DNA of 64,000 nt from Warburgia ugandensis (taxonomy: Eukaryota > Streptophyta > Magnoliopsida > Canellales > Canellaceae), in the NCBI GenBank assembly GCA_035236585.1, contig CP141132.1, positions 81,892,880-81,956,879 on the forward strand, written 5' to 3'. The notes below the pieces were generated by a model. That model was not told the DNA's origin, did not search any database, and saw nothing but the letters and a program-made list of their open reading frames with translations. The position numbers were made by a program, and so were the translations under genes. Positions 10,311 through 22,929 of this stretch are shown one piece after another; position 1 is the first letter of the stretch, and each line of letters begins with the position of its first letter.

Positions 10311-12760
10311 CATCATCATTATCATCATCAAGACCTTATCCCAATTAGGGGTTGGCCACATGAATCTTATTCCTCCATTCCACTCCATTAAATACCATGT
10401 CTTCATTCGGTCCCAAAGTTTTTAAATCTTTCCTCACCACTTCTATCCACGTTATTTTGGGCCTTCCCCTTGCCCTTTTAGAACCTTCTACTTGTATTGC
10501 ATCACTCCTAACTGGTGCAGTTGTTGGTCTCTTTGAACATGTCCAAACCATCTAAGTCTAATCTCCCTCATCTTGTTACCTATTGGTGCTACCCCTAAAT
10601 TTCCTCTAATACTTTCATTTCTAATTCTATCCTTTCTTGTCTTACCACTTATCCATCTCAACATCCTCATTTCTGCGACGCTCGTCCTATGAGTATAATG
10701 TTCCTTAACTGACCAACACTCTGATCCATAGAGCATGGCCGGCCTTATAGCCATCCTATAGAATTTTCTTTTTAGTTTGAGTGGCACCCTCCGATCACAT
10801 AAAACTCCATATGCACATCTCCATTTGTTCCAACCTGCTTGGATTCTCTGGGTAACCTCCCTCTCAATCTCTCCACTCTCATAGATCAATGATCCTAAGT
10901 ACCGAAAGTGGTCTTTCACAGGGACTTTTAGATTATCAATCTTGAATGGTGTTCCACTCCTACTCTCCTTGCTGAAATTACATTCCATATATTCTATCTT
11001 AGTTCGGCTAATTTTAAATCTTTCAAATTCTAATGCTTCTCTCCATAACTCTAGCTTTATATTTATACCCTCCCTTGTTTCATCAAGTAGGACTATATTA
11101 TCTGCAAATAGCATGCACCAAAGAATCTCCTCGAGCAAATGTTTTGTTAACTCATCCATAACTAATGTGAAGAGGTATGGACTCAATGCCGATCCTTGGT
11201 GCAATCCTATAGTGGCAGGAAAATCACCAGTCACGCCACTAGTGGTCTTAACATTTGTTACTGCCCCATTATACATATCTTTAATTATGTCTATATACCC
11301 TTGAGAAACCCCTTTACCACCCAACACCCTCCATATTAACTCTCTAGGGACTTTATCATAAGCTTTTTCTAAGTCGATAAAGACCATATGTAGGTCTTTC
11401 CTCCTCTCCTTATATTTCTCTACTAATTGTCTTAGTAAGAAAATAGCTTCCATGGTCGACGTCTCAGGTATGAAACCAAACTGATTCTTCGATACACTTA
11501 TTTCATGTCATAGCCTCTTCTCAATTATTCTTTCAAAAAGCTTCATGGTGTGGCTCATAAGTTTGATTCCTCGATAATTAGTACAGCTCTAAATGTCTCC
11601 TGTATTCTTATAAATTGGTACAATAGAGCTTTTCCTCCACTCATCAGACATTTTCTTTGATTTTATAATCTTGTTAAACAACTTGGTCAACCAAACTACC
11701 CCAATATCTCCCATATGCTTCCAAATCTCTGTTGGTACACCATCAGACCCCATGGCCTTTCCTGATTTCATCTTTTTCAATGTCTCTTTTACTTTAGGTA
11801 TTCTAATCCTACGTTTATATCTATAATATCCAATGTTATTTAGATTTATAATATTTTCAATCCTTATATTCTCAGAGCCATTGTCATTTAACAAATTTTG
11901 AAAGTATGTTTCCCACCTTTATTTCATCTCATCTTCTTTGACTAATACCCTTTGATCATTGCTTCTAATACACCTAACATGATCTAAGTCCTTGCCCTTC
12001 TGTTCTCTTACTTTTGCAAGTTTAAATACATCTTTCTCACCTTCTCTTCTTCCTAATCTATTATAGAGCTCATCATATGCTTTAAGTTTAGCCTCACTTA
12101 CTATTCTCTTAGCAACGTTTTTTGCATTCTTATATTGTTCATAGTTTTCATTATTTCTAATCTTTTGCCATGCTTTAAAATACATCCGTTTTTCTTTAAT
12201 AACTTTTTACACTGTTTCACTCCACCACCGTGTTTCCTTTGCTAATAGCCTTTTACCTTTAGATACTCTTAAGATATCTTTTGCCACTTGTTTAAGGGAC
12301 TCAGCTATATTAGTCCACATAGTATTTACTTCTGTTTCATAGTTCTAATTTCCTTCTACCATCAACTTATTTTTGAATGAAGTTATTTTCTCTCCTTTTA
12401 AGTTCCACCACTTAGTTTTAGGATGTGTATTAAGTTCAATTCTTTTACTCCATCTTTTAATATGGATATCCATAACCATTAACCTATGTTGTGAGGTTAA
12501 ACTCTCACCAGCTATCACCTTACAATCCTTACACATAGATCGTTCATTATTCTAAGTAGAAAAAAGTCTATTTGGCTTTTATGAAGTCCACTTTTAAAGG
12601 TTACTAAATGTTCATCCCTCTTCTTAAATAGTGTATTTGCAAGGGACAGGTTATATGACAAAGCAAAATCGAGGATATTCTCTTCCATCTCATTTCGTTT
12701 ACCTATACCATGCCCTCCGTGTATTTTATCATATCCTTCCCTATCTTTGCTTGTAACACA
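10311..12760 (-). mobile_element. RTE-clade LINE, 5'-truncated, largest copy
   Basis: Non-LTR retrotransposon on the minus strand. In order it holds the end of the APE endonuclease (GYDKIHGGHGIGKRNE and SQIDFFLLR), a linker (KMKSGKAMGSDGVPTEIWKHM), the reverse transcriptase and the C-terminal region, ending in a TGATGATGATAATGATGATG tail. The longest unbroken frame (10488-11453, 321 residues) spans FIDLEKAYDKVPRE, GLHQGSALSPYLFTLVMDEL and the catalytic box. That box reads FADN where active enzymes have FADD, so the second catalytic aspartate is lost. Frames are also split near 11500, 11900 and 12330. The element is dead. The start of the endonuclease is missing, as expected for 5' truncation during target-primed insertion. 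Confidence 0.92.
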
Positions 12761-12761
12761 A

Positions 12762-13225
12762 AATAAAATAAAATAAATAACACGACAACAACAACACCAC
12801 CACCAATACGTGCTCACACAAGAATGCAATTTTCTTTACCATATTAAGTTCAACCAAGGTTCTTAGAAAATTTTTAATTGATCCCAGAGTTAAGAAAGTA
12901 CAATGGAGAAGATTTTAAAGCTAAAATCACCAATATGTTACTAGAAGAAGAAAGACCCAACCAAATGGACCTTGCTTTACATGCATTTAACCATAGATAC
13001 ATTCTTGAGCTTCTTTTATATTCAAAAAGGAGAAAAGAAATTTCCCTTCAGCAAGATAATTTTCCCTTCCAAACTTTAAAGTTCAGTCTCTTGTAGTGCT
13101 ACATGTACATTGCTTTAGATATCATAACAAAATCAATGCCTGGAGAATACGAAATAGAAAAAGACAAAAATGAGTGAATGGAAGTCAGACAGAGACTATG
13201 CTTCAGGGTAACTGCTATTCGTCGA
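12762..13225. other. Spacer between RTE LINE and syntaxin gene
   Basis: AT-rich, with an AAAATAAAATAAAATAAAT stretch at the LINE 5' junction and a CAACAACAACACCACCACC run. It includes the probable syntaxin 3'UTR on its right side. No gene seen. Confidence 0.4.
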
Positions 13226-16200
13226 TTATGCGACAAAAAATAGAAAAATCATAAGGAATACAATCAATACAAAGAATATCTTGATCATCAGCCACCGATT
13301 GGAGGATATTCCATTCAGGTACTTGAGCAACGCCCCCTGTGCTCCCTCCACATTCGCCAATGTATCGTCCATGTTCTCATCAATCCTGCCAAATGCGCTC
13401 TTCAGTTCAGAGGAGAAACATGCTCTTGAGAGCATCATTCTTGGGTGAGTACAATGTAGATATGATTGTTCCATAAATGTGAGAATAAAAAGTGAATTGG
13501 AAGAAAGTTACAAGAGAAACAATGAGGAAAGCAAAGAAAGATAGTGAATGGATCAACTGAAACGACAGAAGCATGTGGACATGGTTGGTTAACAGAAACA
13601 TGATTACAATACTTTAGAGATAGTTAACTGTAGCTTGCAATGACATGTACGTTGAGGACTTCATGGTTGATTGGGTTACAAGTTTAAGAATTCAATTGTT
13701 TTACGAGTTTAGCTTCATTAGATTTATACTTAATCTATGTTCCAGGACACCCTTTTGCATATTATAAAGATTTTCCATACGTTTTTGTTTCTTCTTCATT
13801 TTTCCTTTCCCTTTCAAAACAAGACAGGCATGTCCCATTAGTTACTGATGAGAAGGCAGAGGAGATACTTCTTGAAAGGACTTAAAACTTTTCTCATTAA
13901 CTTATACAGTAAAGTAAAACCTGATGGCAAGCTCTCCCTGCTGTGAAACCATGGTTGCCAGTTGCGTAAAGATGTTGCTGAGCTCATGAATTGTAGATTC
14001 AACATTTTGAAGAGCTTCAGCTCTGCTCTGCATGTAGCTGTCTTGTACTGGAACCAATTGCTGTTGCTGCTGTGCCAATGACTGTGTTGGCGTGGATGGT
14101 TCTCCATTCATATGCTTCCTGGAAACCAGTGAAAAACAAGTCTAAATACCAAATTTGCTATGCAAGTCTTTGTAAGAATGTATATTATACATCTACATCT
14201 TGTGTATAATCTTAGGTAATAGGCTATTGGAGAAGCACAATGGATTTACTGACCAGAGAAAATCAGATAGGTTCAATTTTACGTAGGAAGGATCCAGTAT
14301 AGAGAGATAATTCGTATAGAGAGATAATTCGTGGGTAGTATTAGCAACAAAACATGGGCTATAGAGCCTTTGTGGTCTGCTCCTTCCCCGGACTCCACAT
14401 ACACGGGAAACTCATGCGCTGGGCTGCCCTTTTACTATCAACAAAACATGTTCTAGATTATCAAAAGTAACCAACGGAGAGTCTTGAGCCAGAGTTCGGA
14501 AACGAGAAGAGAGCAAAAGAAAATGTCATTTAAGTTCCATTTTGTAATTTTTGTCAAATTTGAAGTCTAAACAATACATTCCACAATCAACAAATTAAAA
14601 ATGAAAAGGAAAATGAGATTATCTAATTTGGTTCAAACAGATATCTTGCAAATTTCACGAGACAATGGGAGACACCTGCATCATGGACAATAAGGAAGTG
14701 GTGACCAATTATTCAGTCTATAATCTAGATGCTAAACATTTCTACAAAGAAATGCTGCACAACAAGGCTCATTCTATTCTGTAAGACCAATACCCTTGCA
14801 AAGTTTAAAAAGGGTCCTCCCTTTCTATGACCAAATTACAACCAGTTGTAAATAGATTAAAGTATTGTCAGGGTTGATAAAAACTACCAGGCACACCAAC
14901 TTTCGATCTAATGTGAAGTTGTATAAATCGCATCGGATAACATCACAGATGACAAGCACTGGATTTCTGTCTATAAAATTCAGATGTTGGTCTTTGCCTT
15001 TTGCAGACTCAAATATATAAGCTGTGCCCACATTTTGCATGAGACAAACTCTCATAGAATGTCATTTGACATGTTTATATTTTACTATCACAACTCGCAA
15101 AATGTGAAACCTTTGTGCTTCCTAAAAAGTCAAAGATACCCATGTAGAAGAAAGCAGCCATAACCTTGAGTACTTCATTTGTAATTTAAGAAACTACCTT
15201 GGAAATAAAGGAGATGAAGCTGATGATCCATTTGTCCATGGAGGAGGTGGAGCAGTTGAGGCACTAGCAGTGGCCGCTTTTGCAACTAAAGGACGTTGTC
15301 GTATGAAAGGATTGGCAGCATCCTTTGAACCACTGGAGGAGAACATCTGTCTTCTGTTCTCATGAACCTTTAAGTTCTACATAAACCAGACACAGTAAAT
15401 TCAACTTCAGGAAAGAAAACATGCCAAATCAGACATAAATAAGGAGAATCTAGCATCACTACTGGTGAGGCTCCATACACCCAAAAATGAGACCATGCTT
15501 GGCCCTGTGGTTGCAAATGACTTCTCCTACCTCTGTTCGCATGGTTAGCACATCTTTAAATTCTTTAGTAGTGCTCATCAAACGGTTCTTCAGATTATCC
15601 ACAACTGTGGTTGAATGACTTGTAGTGTCAGTCGAGATATTTCCACTTTCATTTTGAGAATTGCAGAGGAGTTGCAGGTGTACTACTGCTGAGTTCAATG
15701 CAGTAATATCCTGCTTGATAACTCCTGTCAGCTCTTGTATCTCCACAGTTGGGTCATCAAAAACAGATGTTCTCTTAGCCACTGCACAGATGATAAGAAA
15801 GGAATTAGTACATAATGCTCTGTAATATACCAAGGAAATGCCAGGTTAACAGAAGCCAAGATCTAAGAGTTTCTTGTCACATGTTGACTCACACAAGCCA
15901 AAGTTCAAAAAAAATCTCTACCTTCAAAATTTTCGGTTTAATACTGTGGAGCACTAGAACTTGCAGCACCACATGAGTTATCTTTGCACATATAGGCATA
16001 ATAATCCCAAATAATTACATCCAACAGCAAGTACCTCAAAATCCAATATCTTCAATCAATCAATAGATACAGCCCTCTAAATTTCCACATAATTGACTCC
16101 AAAAGCACATCCTTCACGAAAGCAATACCTCCAATCAATCACTAAGTGACCACCTAATTGAAAACCTCTCAAATCTTAGAACCCTAATTACAGCGATTGG

Positions 16201-19200
16201 AGATAGTGCCACGTATGGAACTGACATTCCTGGCCCCTTATGTTTGGCAAGAATGCATCCATTTAGTTACTTAAACTTTTCATACTTCTCAAAGATGCAC
16301 AGAACATTTTAACCTTGAATTGACAGTATAAGCTTGCTTTGTAAACAGCAACTTCTTCACATTAGAATAAAAAATTCAAATTTTGCTGAGACCTAGTAAG
16401 CAATTTTGCTGCAGGTGACGGAAAGACAGCATTTGCATATTGGTTCTGTCAGGTCGAGGCAATGGTGAAATTCATATGATTGATTGAAATACCATATAAA
16501 TTGTTCTACTGGTCATCCTCATTTTCTTCCTTCTCAATTTTGATGGCTTTGAAGAAAAGAACTTTGGAGATACTTTAGGGGATTGCAATCTTTGTAAGAA
16601 ATTTGTTTCCTCAATGCTCCTTTCTATGTATGGACTATAGAGAGCATTCTGGAAGTGGGACCACAGGCTGCACTGTTGCAAATTATTTCTGTTATTATGA
16701 GACAATCCAAGAAATTACTATTTACAGAAGAGATTCCAGCTTCTCCATAAAGAAATTAAATCATTCACAGAAAATAAAGAAAGGGTGGCAGCAATGGAAG
16801 GAGAATGGTGTTTGAGAGGAAATTCCAAGAAGAAACAGGAAAAGGCAGGATATCTTCAAAAACAAGTGGAGTTACGCAGATCACTCCTATCTACCCCTTT
16901 CTTTTCATTTTACATTTAGAATAAAAATAAGAAAGAAGTTTATGGAGACAAGAAAAATACAACAGCGGAAAAGATGCACTTAATAGAGGAAACCAAGAAG
17001 ACTAAGCAAAATAAAACAATGCCTATAAAAATCCATTGTTTCCCAGTAGAACCCTCTGCTTGCCTTTAATCCTGAAGTTGAATGATTGTTGGAATGAGGG
17101 GCTTTAAAGATAACAATCTACTGGTTCACACACAATCCCCCATCTCATGGACATTTTAGTCCTCTGCAAGTGAAAATTAACTGATAGTCTTCTTCGAAAA
17201 ATAGTTCAAGTGATTTTTATTCATCAATTGAGAAGGTTACTACTCTTCCATCTTCACTTTTGCTGCCCCTCTCTCATTTCTGGCAGAGAATCGAGTTCTT
17301 TAGTGTAAAAGAACCGATTTATGAAAACCTTGAAATGATTACACTGGCCTCTTTCAATGAACTCAAGCTCGACTTGTGGATTGAGTTATCGATGCTTCAT
17401 TATTTTGGTTTTCCAGATACTATCATCTCTACTCAGCCTCTTTCTTTGTGAAAACTTCAATGCAGCAACATCACCACCAACTCATTTTCTATTCCTGCCA
17501 GGCTTTCTTCTATGCATGTCTGCCTATTTCCCAAATCTACTAACCTTTTCTGTTCTCTCTGTTGAGTCTTTTCTCTTTTCTTCCCTGGTAATAAGGATGA
17601 CAATATTGAGAATGCGACCCACCTTTGACTACTTTCAAAAAGACACTCTAAACTGACAGCAATTCTATAAAGTAGAAAAGCAATGTAGTCATGGAAAACT
17701 CACTATCCTGCTTCATTTCCCTGAGTTGTAGAAATTCCATGACAAAATACATGGATATTTTATGAGGAATGATAAGAAACTGTCTCCTCTAAAGACCGAA
17801 CATCAGGCATATGAACCTTTGACCTACCTACTAATTCAACACCTCCCCCCTCTTCCTTCTCTGCCATGTTTTCAACTGTATTCACCTTCTCTCTTTTTTT
17901 CCCTGAAACTTTTAAACACAACAACCACTGCCAATACCAAATTTATTTCTAATCACTTCATGCTTCATTTGTGTGAATGCCTGGTTGTTCATGCCAATTG
18001 ATCTCTTCCCTGCTTTGCCTCCTCTCTGTTTATCCTCCTTACAATTAGGAGGATAAAGAAGCCATCACAAATGACCACATATATAACTGCTAAATTCATC
18101 TCCATCTTTATCCTAGAGAGTCATAAATGGCTTAACATATACGGCATCCTCATGGGAGAAAGCCGACAACGCATGCAAGCATCCAAGGAGTTCAGTTAGT
18201 TACCTTTCAAATCATCTCAGCCAACTCTAACTTAGAGGTGGGACTCCCAGGACTGTCCGATGAACTTAGCTTCTTCGAGAGAGGGAGGGAGGGAGATGAT
18301 GAAGCTCCTTTGACCTTGGTGGATTCAATTCTAAACACTAATAAAACCCTATGAGACTGCAAACCTTTTTTCTTCTTGGAAAAATCTGGATTGCTGGGTT
18401 AATGTCCTTGAGTATCTTATTATAAAAGTTCCAAGAAGAAACATGATGATTATTCCTTCCTTCCCTTCTCTACCGCCTCTTCTTCTTCCTTGTAACAATA
18501 AGGATGATAATAATGAAAAGGAGAGAGACCAAAGAAGCCAAATCCACCATAGATGAGCACTCACATGACAGCTAACTGCTTCTACATAGTCACACATGTT
18601 TCTGTAGTTCCAAATTGCCATAAACTACTATTCTACCATCATGTGTGTCATCCTTGTGACTGTTAACTTCATCTACATAGTCACACATGTTTCTGTAGTT
18701 CCAAATTGCCATAAACTACTATTCTACCATCATATGTGTCATCCTCAGGGCAAAACCCAGCAATCATTGCTGCATTTAAGAATGCCCATGGCTAGTTGTC
18801 TCCCACATTGCCTCACTTGACTGTATATGGACAGCTGCATCTCATCTGGGGACTAAGTTACGAAAAAATTGCTGCTCAAAGGAGGAGGAGATCGGCTAAG
18901 GTGTCCCTTTGTCTATCCTCCCCCACCTCTCCCCTATTAAAGATCATACTGTTTCTACTTCAATCTTCTATAAAACATCTCATTTGGCTCTTTCAGCAAC
19001 AAAAGAAAAGACTGGAAATTGTTCTCCAAGATCATGCCGAAGATCTGATTTCATGAGCTGGCGTCCAACCAAGCCTCCAGAAAAACAGAATTTTGTATAT
19101 ATAAAGGACGAAAGGAAGAAGGTGAAAGGTCAAAAAATATTTTCTAAGTATTTAAGGAGGATAAAGAATAAACATGGTCCTCATTACAGGTCATATGGAA

Positions 19201-20045
19201 ATTATGCCAAAACATCAAACAACAAGTTAATGAGGCAAGCCAGGAAGGCAGCAAAGATGTGAATAGAAGCCTCAGCTTCCCAATAATTCTACATTGGGCT
19301 GTTAAAATTGTTAATAAATGGACTTCATCTGGTAAAACAAGCACATTCCGTTGAGTATTTCTGCTATTAGATATCTTATACTTTTGGTATCATGAGCAAC
19401 TATAATCCTAAGGTCTCAGTTCCAAATAGTGACGCATAATGCTCCTCGAAGCCATCAACAGAAAGCAAAATAATAATAATATATCTTACAATGCATTATG
19501 CAACACTAATTCAGGTAAACAAGTAATGAACAAAACACGGGCAAGTTTGCAATCTACTATTTCAACATACAGTCAGATCCGTAAGAAATCGCAACTTAAC
19601 ATTGTCCGGTATTCAATTATCTCATTCACTTTATGTGAATTTGGTGAATCAACAATTTAATTACAAGAAAACCATTCTCTTGATTGACAAGAGCATCAAA
19701 TAATGTTCTTACTTATTCTGCGAACAAACAGCAGCCCAACCCTCTTAATTAACGAGAGCAAACATATCTCTGTAGCAAAACCAGTTCAAAGCAATTTGAT
19801 TACTCACATTTCGCGAGCTTGGCGAGCTTTTGTGAGGTCTGATGGATCCCCATCCCAATTTTTGAAGCACTCTTGTTAAACTCCGAGTGAATCGAAACAG
19901 CAGATCGTTGGAGTCCATCTGATTTCGAGCTGCTACTAACCGGCACATTTTGGGTCGACAAGAATGACTTCTTTAAGCCCTCAACCACGGTCAGAAACTC
20001 TTGCGTACGATCCCTATAAGACAAGTGCGCAGATTTCACAGGCAT
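13226..20045 (-). CDS. Golgi Qa-SNARE syntaxin, SYP31/SYP32 type
   Basis: Plant Sed5-class syntaxin, the Qa-SNARE for ER-Golgi and intra-Golgi vesicle fusion. Coding exons are 19808-20045, 15531-15781, 15198-15376, 13921-14118 and 13226-13385, all with GT-AG introns and matching phases. They total 1026 bp, giving 341 residues, the normal family length. The N-terminus carries the SYRDRTQEF-like motif (SYRDRT) and the Habc region with KLAKLAKLAKRTSVFDDP rebuilt exactly across intron 1. The SNARE helix spans about 255-318 with zero-layer Q283 (VSQQGE), followed by SSNRWLMIKIFF and a single C-terminal membrane anchor of about 321-341. A glutamine run lies at 239-243. Intron 1 is about 4.0 kb. SYP32 is slightly preferred over SYP31 on general resemblance; the two cannot be separated firmly here. 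Confidence 0.95.
14357..14438 (+). mobile_element. Au SINE, 5'-truncated, in syntaxin intron 3
   Basis: The last 82 bases of an Au SINE (TTTGTGGTCTGCTCCTTCCC to GGGCTGCCCTTTTA) are flanked by the same 12 bases, CAACAAAACATG, at 14345-14356 and 14439-14450. The duplication shows that it inserted already truncated. It sits in the intron between coding exons 3 and 4 of the syntaxin gene and is opposite to the gene. Confidence 0.85.
15782..19807 (-). other. Long intron 1 of the syntaxin gene
   Basis: About 4.0 kb between the GTGAG donor and the TGTGCAG acceptor. It contains C/T-rich stretches, a 91-bp tandem duplication and several weakly similar ATAAGGATGA stretches about 455 bp apart (near 17594, 18043, 18499). 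No SINE or LINE of the recognised families is seen inside, and no convincing nested gene. Confidence 0.7.
18571..18752. repeat. 91-bp tandem duplication in syntaxin intron 1
   Basis: Two adjacent copies offset by 91 bases share CACACATGTTTCTGTAGTTC and CATAAACTACTATTCTACCA with only a few substitutions, so the duplication is fairly recent. Confidence 0.9.
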
Positions 20046-20068
20046 TTCGGAGAATTCCCCAAGTTCCT

Positions 20069-20385
20069 CTTAAATTACCTTCTTGAACGACTGATTCAAG
20101 GAAAAGTACCAACAAATGGCAACAAATCACCTCAATTTCTCCCTCTAGGTTTCTACATCCAGATTCCAAATAAATTTCCCGCAATCAGAATCAATCAAGC
20201 CAACAAAAAGAAAAAGGAAACAAAGAAGAACAGATTCAACGGCACCAGAACAAGGACGAGCTTGTTGAATCAGAAATTAGAGAAATTGACAAGAAATTTC
20301 GGGATGAAACCCTGGATCAGGTAGGAGATCTCCGAGCAGAGATTCAACCCTAACAAAACGATCAGAGATCGAGGGAGAAGGATAC
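20069..20385 (-). other. Probable 5'UTR intron of the syntaxin gene
   Basis: On the minus strand a GGCCAAG/GTATCC donor near 20385 and a TTTAAG/AGGAAC acceptor near 20069 would remove 317 bp ahead of the ATG at 20045. It is supported only by splice-site appearance and by the distance to a plausible promoter. Confidence 0.45.
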
Positions 20386-20827
20386 CTTGGCCGAAGGAAA
20401 TCGATATGGCCCGAGGAACTTTGTTGCAGTCACCGAGAGCGAGCGAGGCATTGCCTTCAGGCGGTCTCTGGCGAGCGAGAGAGAGAGGATGTAAGCCCGA
20501 TAATGGAACTTGATTTTCACACGTAAAGTACTTCCCATTGCAAACCAAACGGAGGAAAAGCATTGCAAGCTGGAAATTAGTTACATGATTTCGTAAGTGT
20601 GGGGATGACATCTAATCCGTTCATCATTTAAACCATAAACAAGAATCAAGACCGTTGAATTGAATGATCACAACACATGCTGCTTTTACTTGTAAAATCA
20701 AGGCATTAAATGTTTGGCAAATAAAATCGAGACATTAAATGTTTTGCAACAGAAAAAGGTCCTAATTGTTGTTTCATAGCCTATACGAGGAATGAATCAC
20801 AGGATAGAATGGCTTGGATCTTAGCAG
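20386..20827. other. Syntaxin 5' exon and promoter region
   Basis: Left part is the likely non-coding first exon of the minus-strand syntaxin gene, with GAGAGA-rich leader sequence. Right part is promoter and spacer. No clear TATA box identified. Confidence 0.4.
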
Positions 20828-20998
20828 TCTCGGTGCACGAAGCCCCAGCCTATGCGGGGTTCTGGGAAGGGGCGGACCACAAGGGCCTATAGTAGGCAGC
20901 CTTACTTTGCATTTTGCAAAAGACTGATTCCACGCATTGAACCTGTAACCTCAAGGACACATGATGACAACTTTTACCATTGCACCAAGGCTCCCTTC
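20828..20998 (-). mobile_element. Au SINE, near full length
   Basis: Read on the minus strand it runs from the tRNA-like head (GGGAGCCTTGGTGCAATGGT) through the B-box area (AGGTTACAGGTTCAATGCG) to the pyrimidine-rich CCCTTCCCAGAACCCCGCAT tail. Similar flanks ATGGCTTGGATCTT and ATGGCTTAATTCT suggest a worn target duplication. Confidence 0.9.
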
Positions 20999-21079
20999 TT
21001 TGCACATGGCTTAATTCTCCAAAAGCTAATTTTCTTTGCACATTAGAATTTGGGTTAAACTTGCGTGGTTACACAAAGT

Positions 21080-21420
21080 GGCTGCACTTATCACTTATTA
21101 GGTAAGTAGTGCTTGAGATGAGATGATGTGGATCGTATAATTATTAGTGGTGCTTGACGGGGGATGAGATGAAGTAATATCTCCTCAACTTTCTAGTAGT
21201 GGTGCTTGAGATGAAATAAGATAAGATGAAAATCATCTCATTCCAGCTCACTATTAATAGTGCTTGAGATGAGATTCCTATTTCAACTCCCTATTAATGA
21301 TTTGCATATCACTGTCATCTCAAGCCATCTCGTCTCATTTTTAGAGTAAAAGATAGTTGTTTCTTTTATTCTACATGAGATGAAAAATCAGCCATCTCAG
21401 GCCAACTTAACCCTCATTTT
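21080..21420. mobile_element. Repeat with multiple GTGCTTGAGATGAGAT motifs
   Basis: At least four copies of AGTGSTGCTTGAGATGA in direct or inverted orientation, with CATCTCAAGCCATCTC on the right. The same motif forms the terminal region of the MITE at 6147-6409, so this is a related but rearranged element, possibly several nested copies. Confidence 0.55.
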
Positions 21421-21604
21421 CTCCTACTCATCTTGGTCCATGTCCTCCAACTTATTTCAACCCAGTTTACGTGTTATTTTAGCACCAAAGATTTGTGTTA
21501 ACCAATAAGCCACAGGTAGAGCTTGAAACGATTGGGTGATATACACATTTTTTTTAAATTGATTAGAATTTCTTTTGTTTGTTTCCCCAACTAGTCAGCG
21601 ATAG

Positions 21605-21792
21605 AAAAGGGGGAGTCTTGGCATAACGGTAAAAGTTGTCATCGTGTGACTTTGAGGTCGCAAGTTCAAGACGTGAAATAGCCTCTTGTAAAAATACAAG
21701 ATAAGGCTGTGTATTATAGGCTCTTGTGGTCCGCCCCTTCCTTAGACTCTGCATAGGTGGGAGCTTTTCATGCCCTGGGCTGTCCTTTTAGT
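21605..21792 (+). mobile_element. Au SINE, full length
   Basis: Reads GGGGGAGTCTTGGCATAACG at the head with A-box TTGGCATAACGG, B-box-like GCAAGTTCAAGAC, then TGTGGTCCGCCCCTTCC and ends GGGCTGTCCTTTT. Flanks TAGTCAGCGA and TAGTGGGTGA are a weak possible target duplication. Divergence is moderate. Confidence 0.9.
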
Positions 21793-22152
21793 GGGTGATA
21801 CAACTTGAAATGACTGGGTGATATGTTAAAAGAAAAAGGAAAACAATTGAGCCGAAGATTCTTGAAAGTAAACGACACGCACATTAAAGAGGGAGATGTA
21901 CACCTCCAACCCGCAACTTTGTGCAAAGGTTAACAAGCCAGCAGCAACCGCTAGGTTATCATGGCTTTAGTGCGAGTGATATGTAGAAGTTATCATATGG
22001 CTATCCAAATTGATTGTTGTGTTGATTAATTTTTCTTCTTTACTTACTGTTCATTTGGAGGCCAGGAATCAAAGGCCTAAAGCATGCAGATGGTTTGCAA
22101 AATTGGTGCATAGTACATGTATATCACGGCAGGGTGCAGTGATCGTTTTGAT

Positions 22153-22322
22153 AAAGGGCAGCTTCAGTGTACGAAACTCTCACATATGCAGGGTCAGGGG
22201 AAGGGGTAGACCACAATGATCAATAGTATGCAGCTTTACCTTGCATTTTATAAGAAGTTGTTTCCATGTCATGACCTCAAGGTCGCATGACGACAACTCT
22301 ACCATTGCGTCAAGGCTCCCCT
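22153..22322 (-). mobile_element. Au SINE, full length
   Basis: Minus-strand copy from AAGGGGAGCCTTGACGCAAT to GAAGCTGCCCTTT. Flanking GATCGTTTTGAT (22141-22152) and GATCATTTTGAT (22328-22339) form a target duplication with one mismatch. Confidence 0.93.
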
Positions 22323-22548
22323 TCAACGATCATTTTGATCACCAAAAATATTGGGCTTACTTGCACGTTTACACACTAATATGGGCATCCACATTCCACC
22401 ATATCACAGCTCTGTACAATAGTCTAGAAAATATAAGCGGCTAAAACAAACCCTTAAAGCCTAGCTATTTAGACTGTCAAAGCCATCCAACTTATCCATT
22501 CACAAAAACTTTAACTATCCAAGGTGTGTCTATATATATATATATATA

Positions 22549-22734
22549 AAAAGGGCAGCCCCGGTGCACGAAGCTCCCGCCTATGCGGGGTCCGGGGAAG
22601 GGGCGGGCCACAATGGCCTAAAGTAGGCAGCCTTACCTTGCATTTTTACAAGAGGCTGATTCCACGCCTTGAACCCGTGACCTCAAGGTCACATGACGAC
22701 AACTTTTACCGTTGCGCCAAGGCTCCCCTTCTAT
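22549..22734 (-). mobile_element. Au SINE, best-preserved copy
   Basis: Minus-strand element with clean Pol III boxes: TTGGCGCAACGG and GGTCACGGGTTCAAGGCG, then TGGCCCGCCCCTTCCCCGGA and CACCGGGGCTGCCC. It lies inside a TA microsatellite that continues on both sides, so the target duplication is hidden in the repeat. Its match to the family consensus suggests it is the youngest copy here. Confidence 0.96.
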
Positions 22735-22908
22735 ATATATATATATATATATATAAATGCTGCCCCTTTTTTTGGAGTTTTTCCTATGATCCAAGCTCTT
22801 TATTGGATTCACCCTTCATCAAGATGGGTGGTACCAAGAATGTCATCCAACGAATGGGCGCCCGGTAGCTAAAATGTGAAAATGGTGTTTTAGGACAGTA
22901 AACACCAG

Positions 22909-22929
22909 AGAGAGAGAGAGAGAGAGAGG
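22909..22929. repeat. AG microsatellite
   Basis: Short uninterrupted AG run of about 20 bases. Confidence 0.9.

Noticed and set aside
10942..11304. Plus-strand frame of 120 codons
   Set aside because: Shadow of the RTE reverse transcriptase on the minus strand.
18796..19262. Lysine-rich frames in syntaxin intron 1
   Set aside because: Inside an intron, biased by A-rich sequence, no homology recognised.
20270..20611. Minus-strand open frame of 113 codons
   Set aside because: It lies in the likely 5' exon and 5'UTR intron of the syntaxin gene and has no recognised motif.
22549..22734. Possible functional tRNA gene from clean A and B boxes
   Set aside because: The sequence continues into the full Au SINE body and cannot close an acceptor stem.
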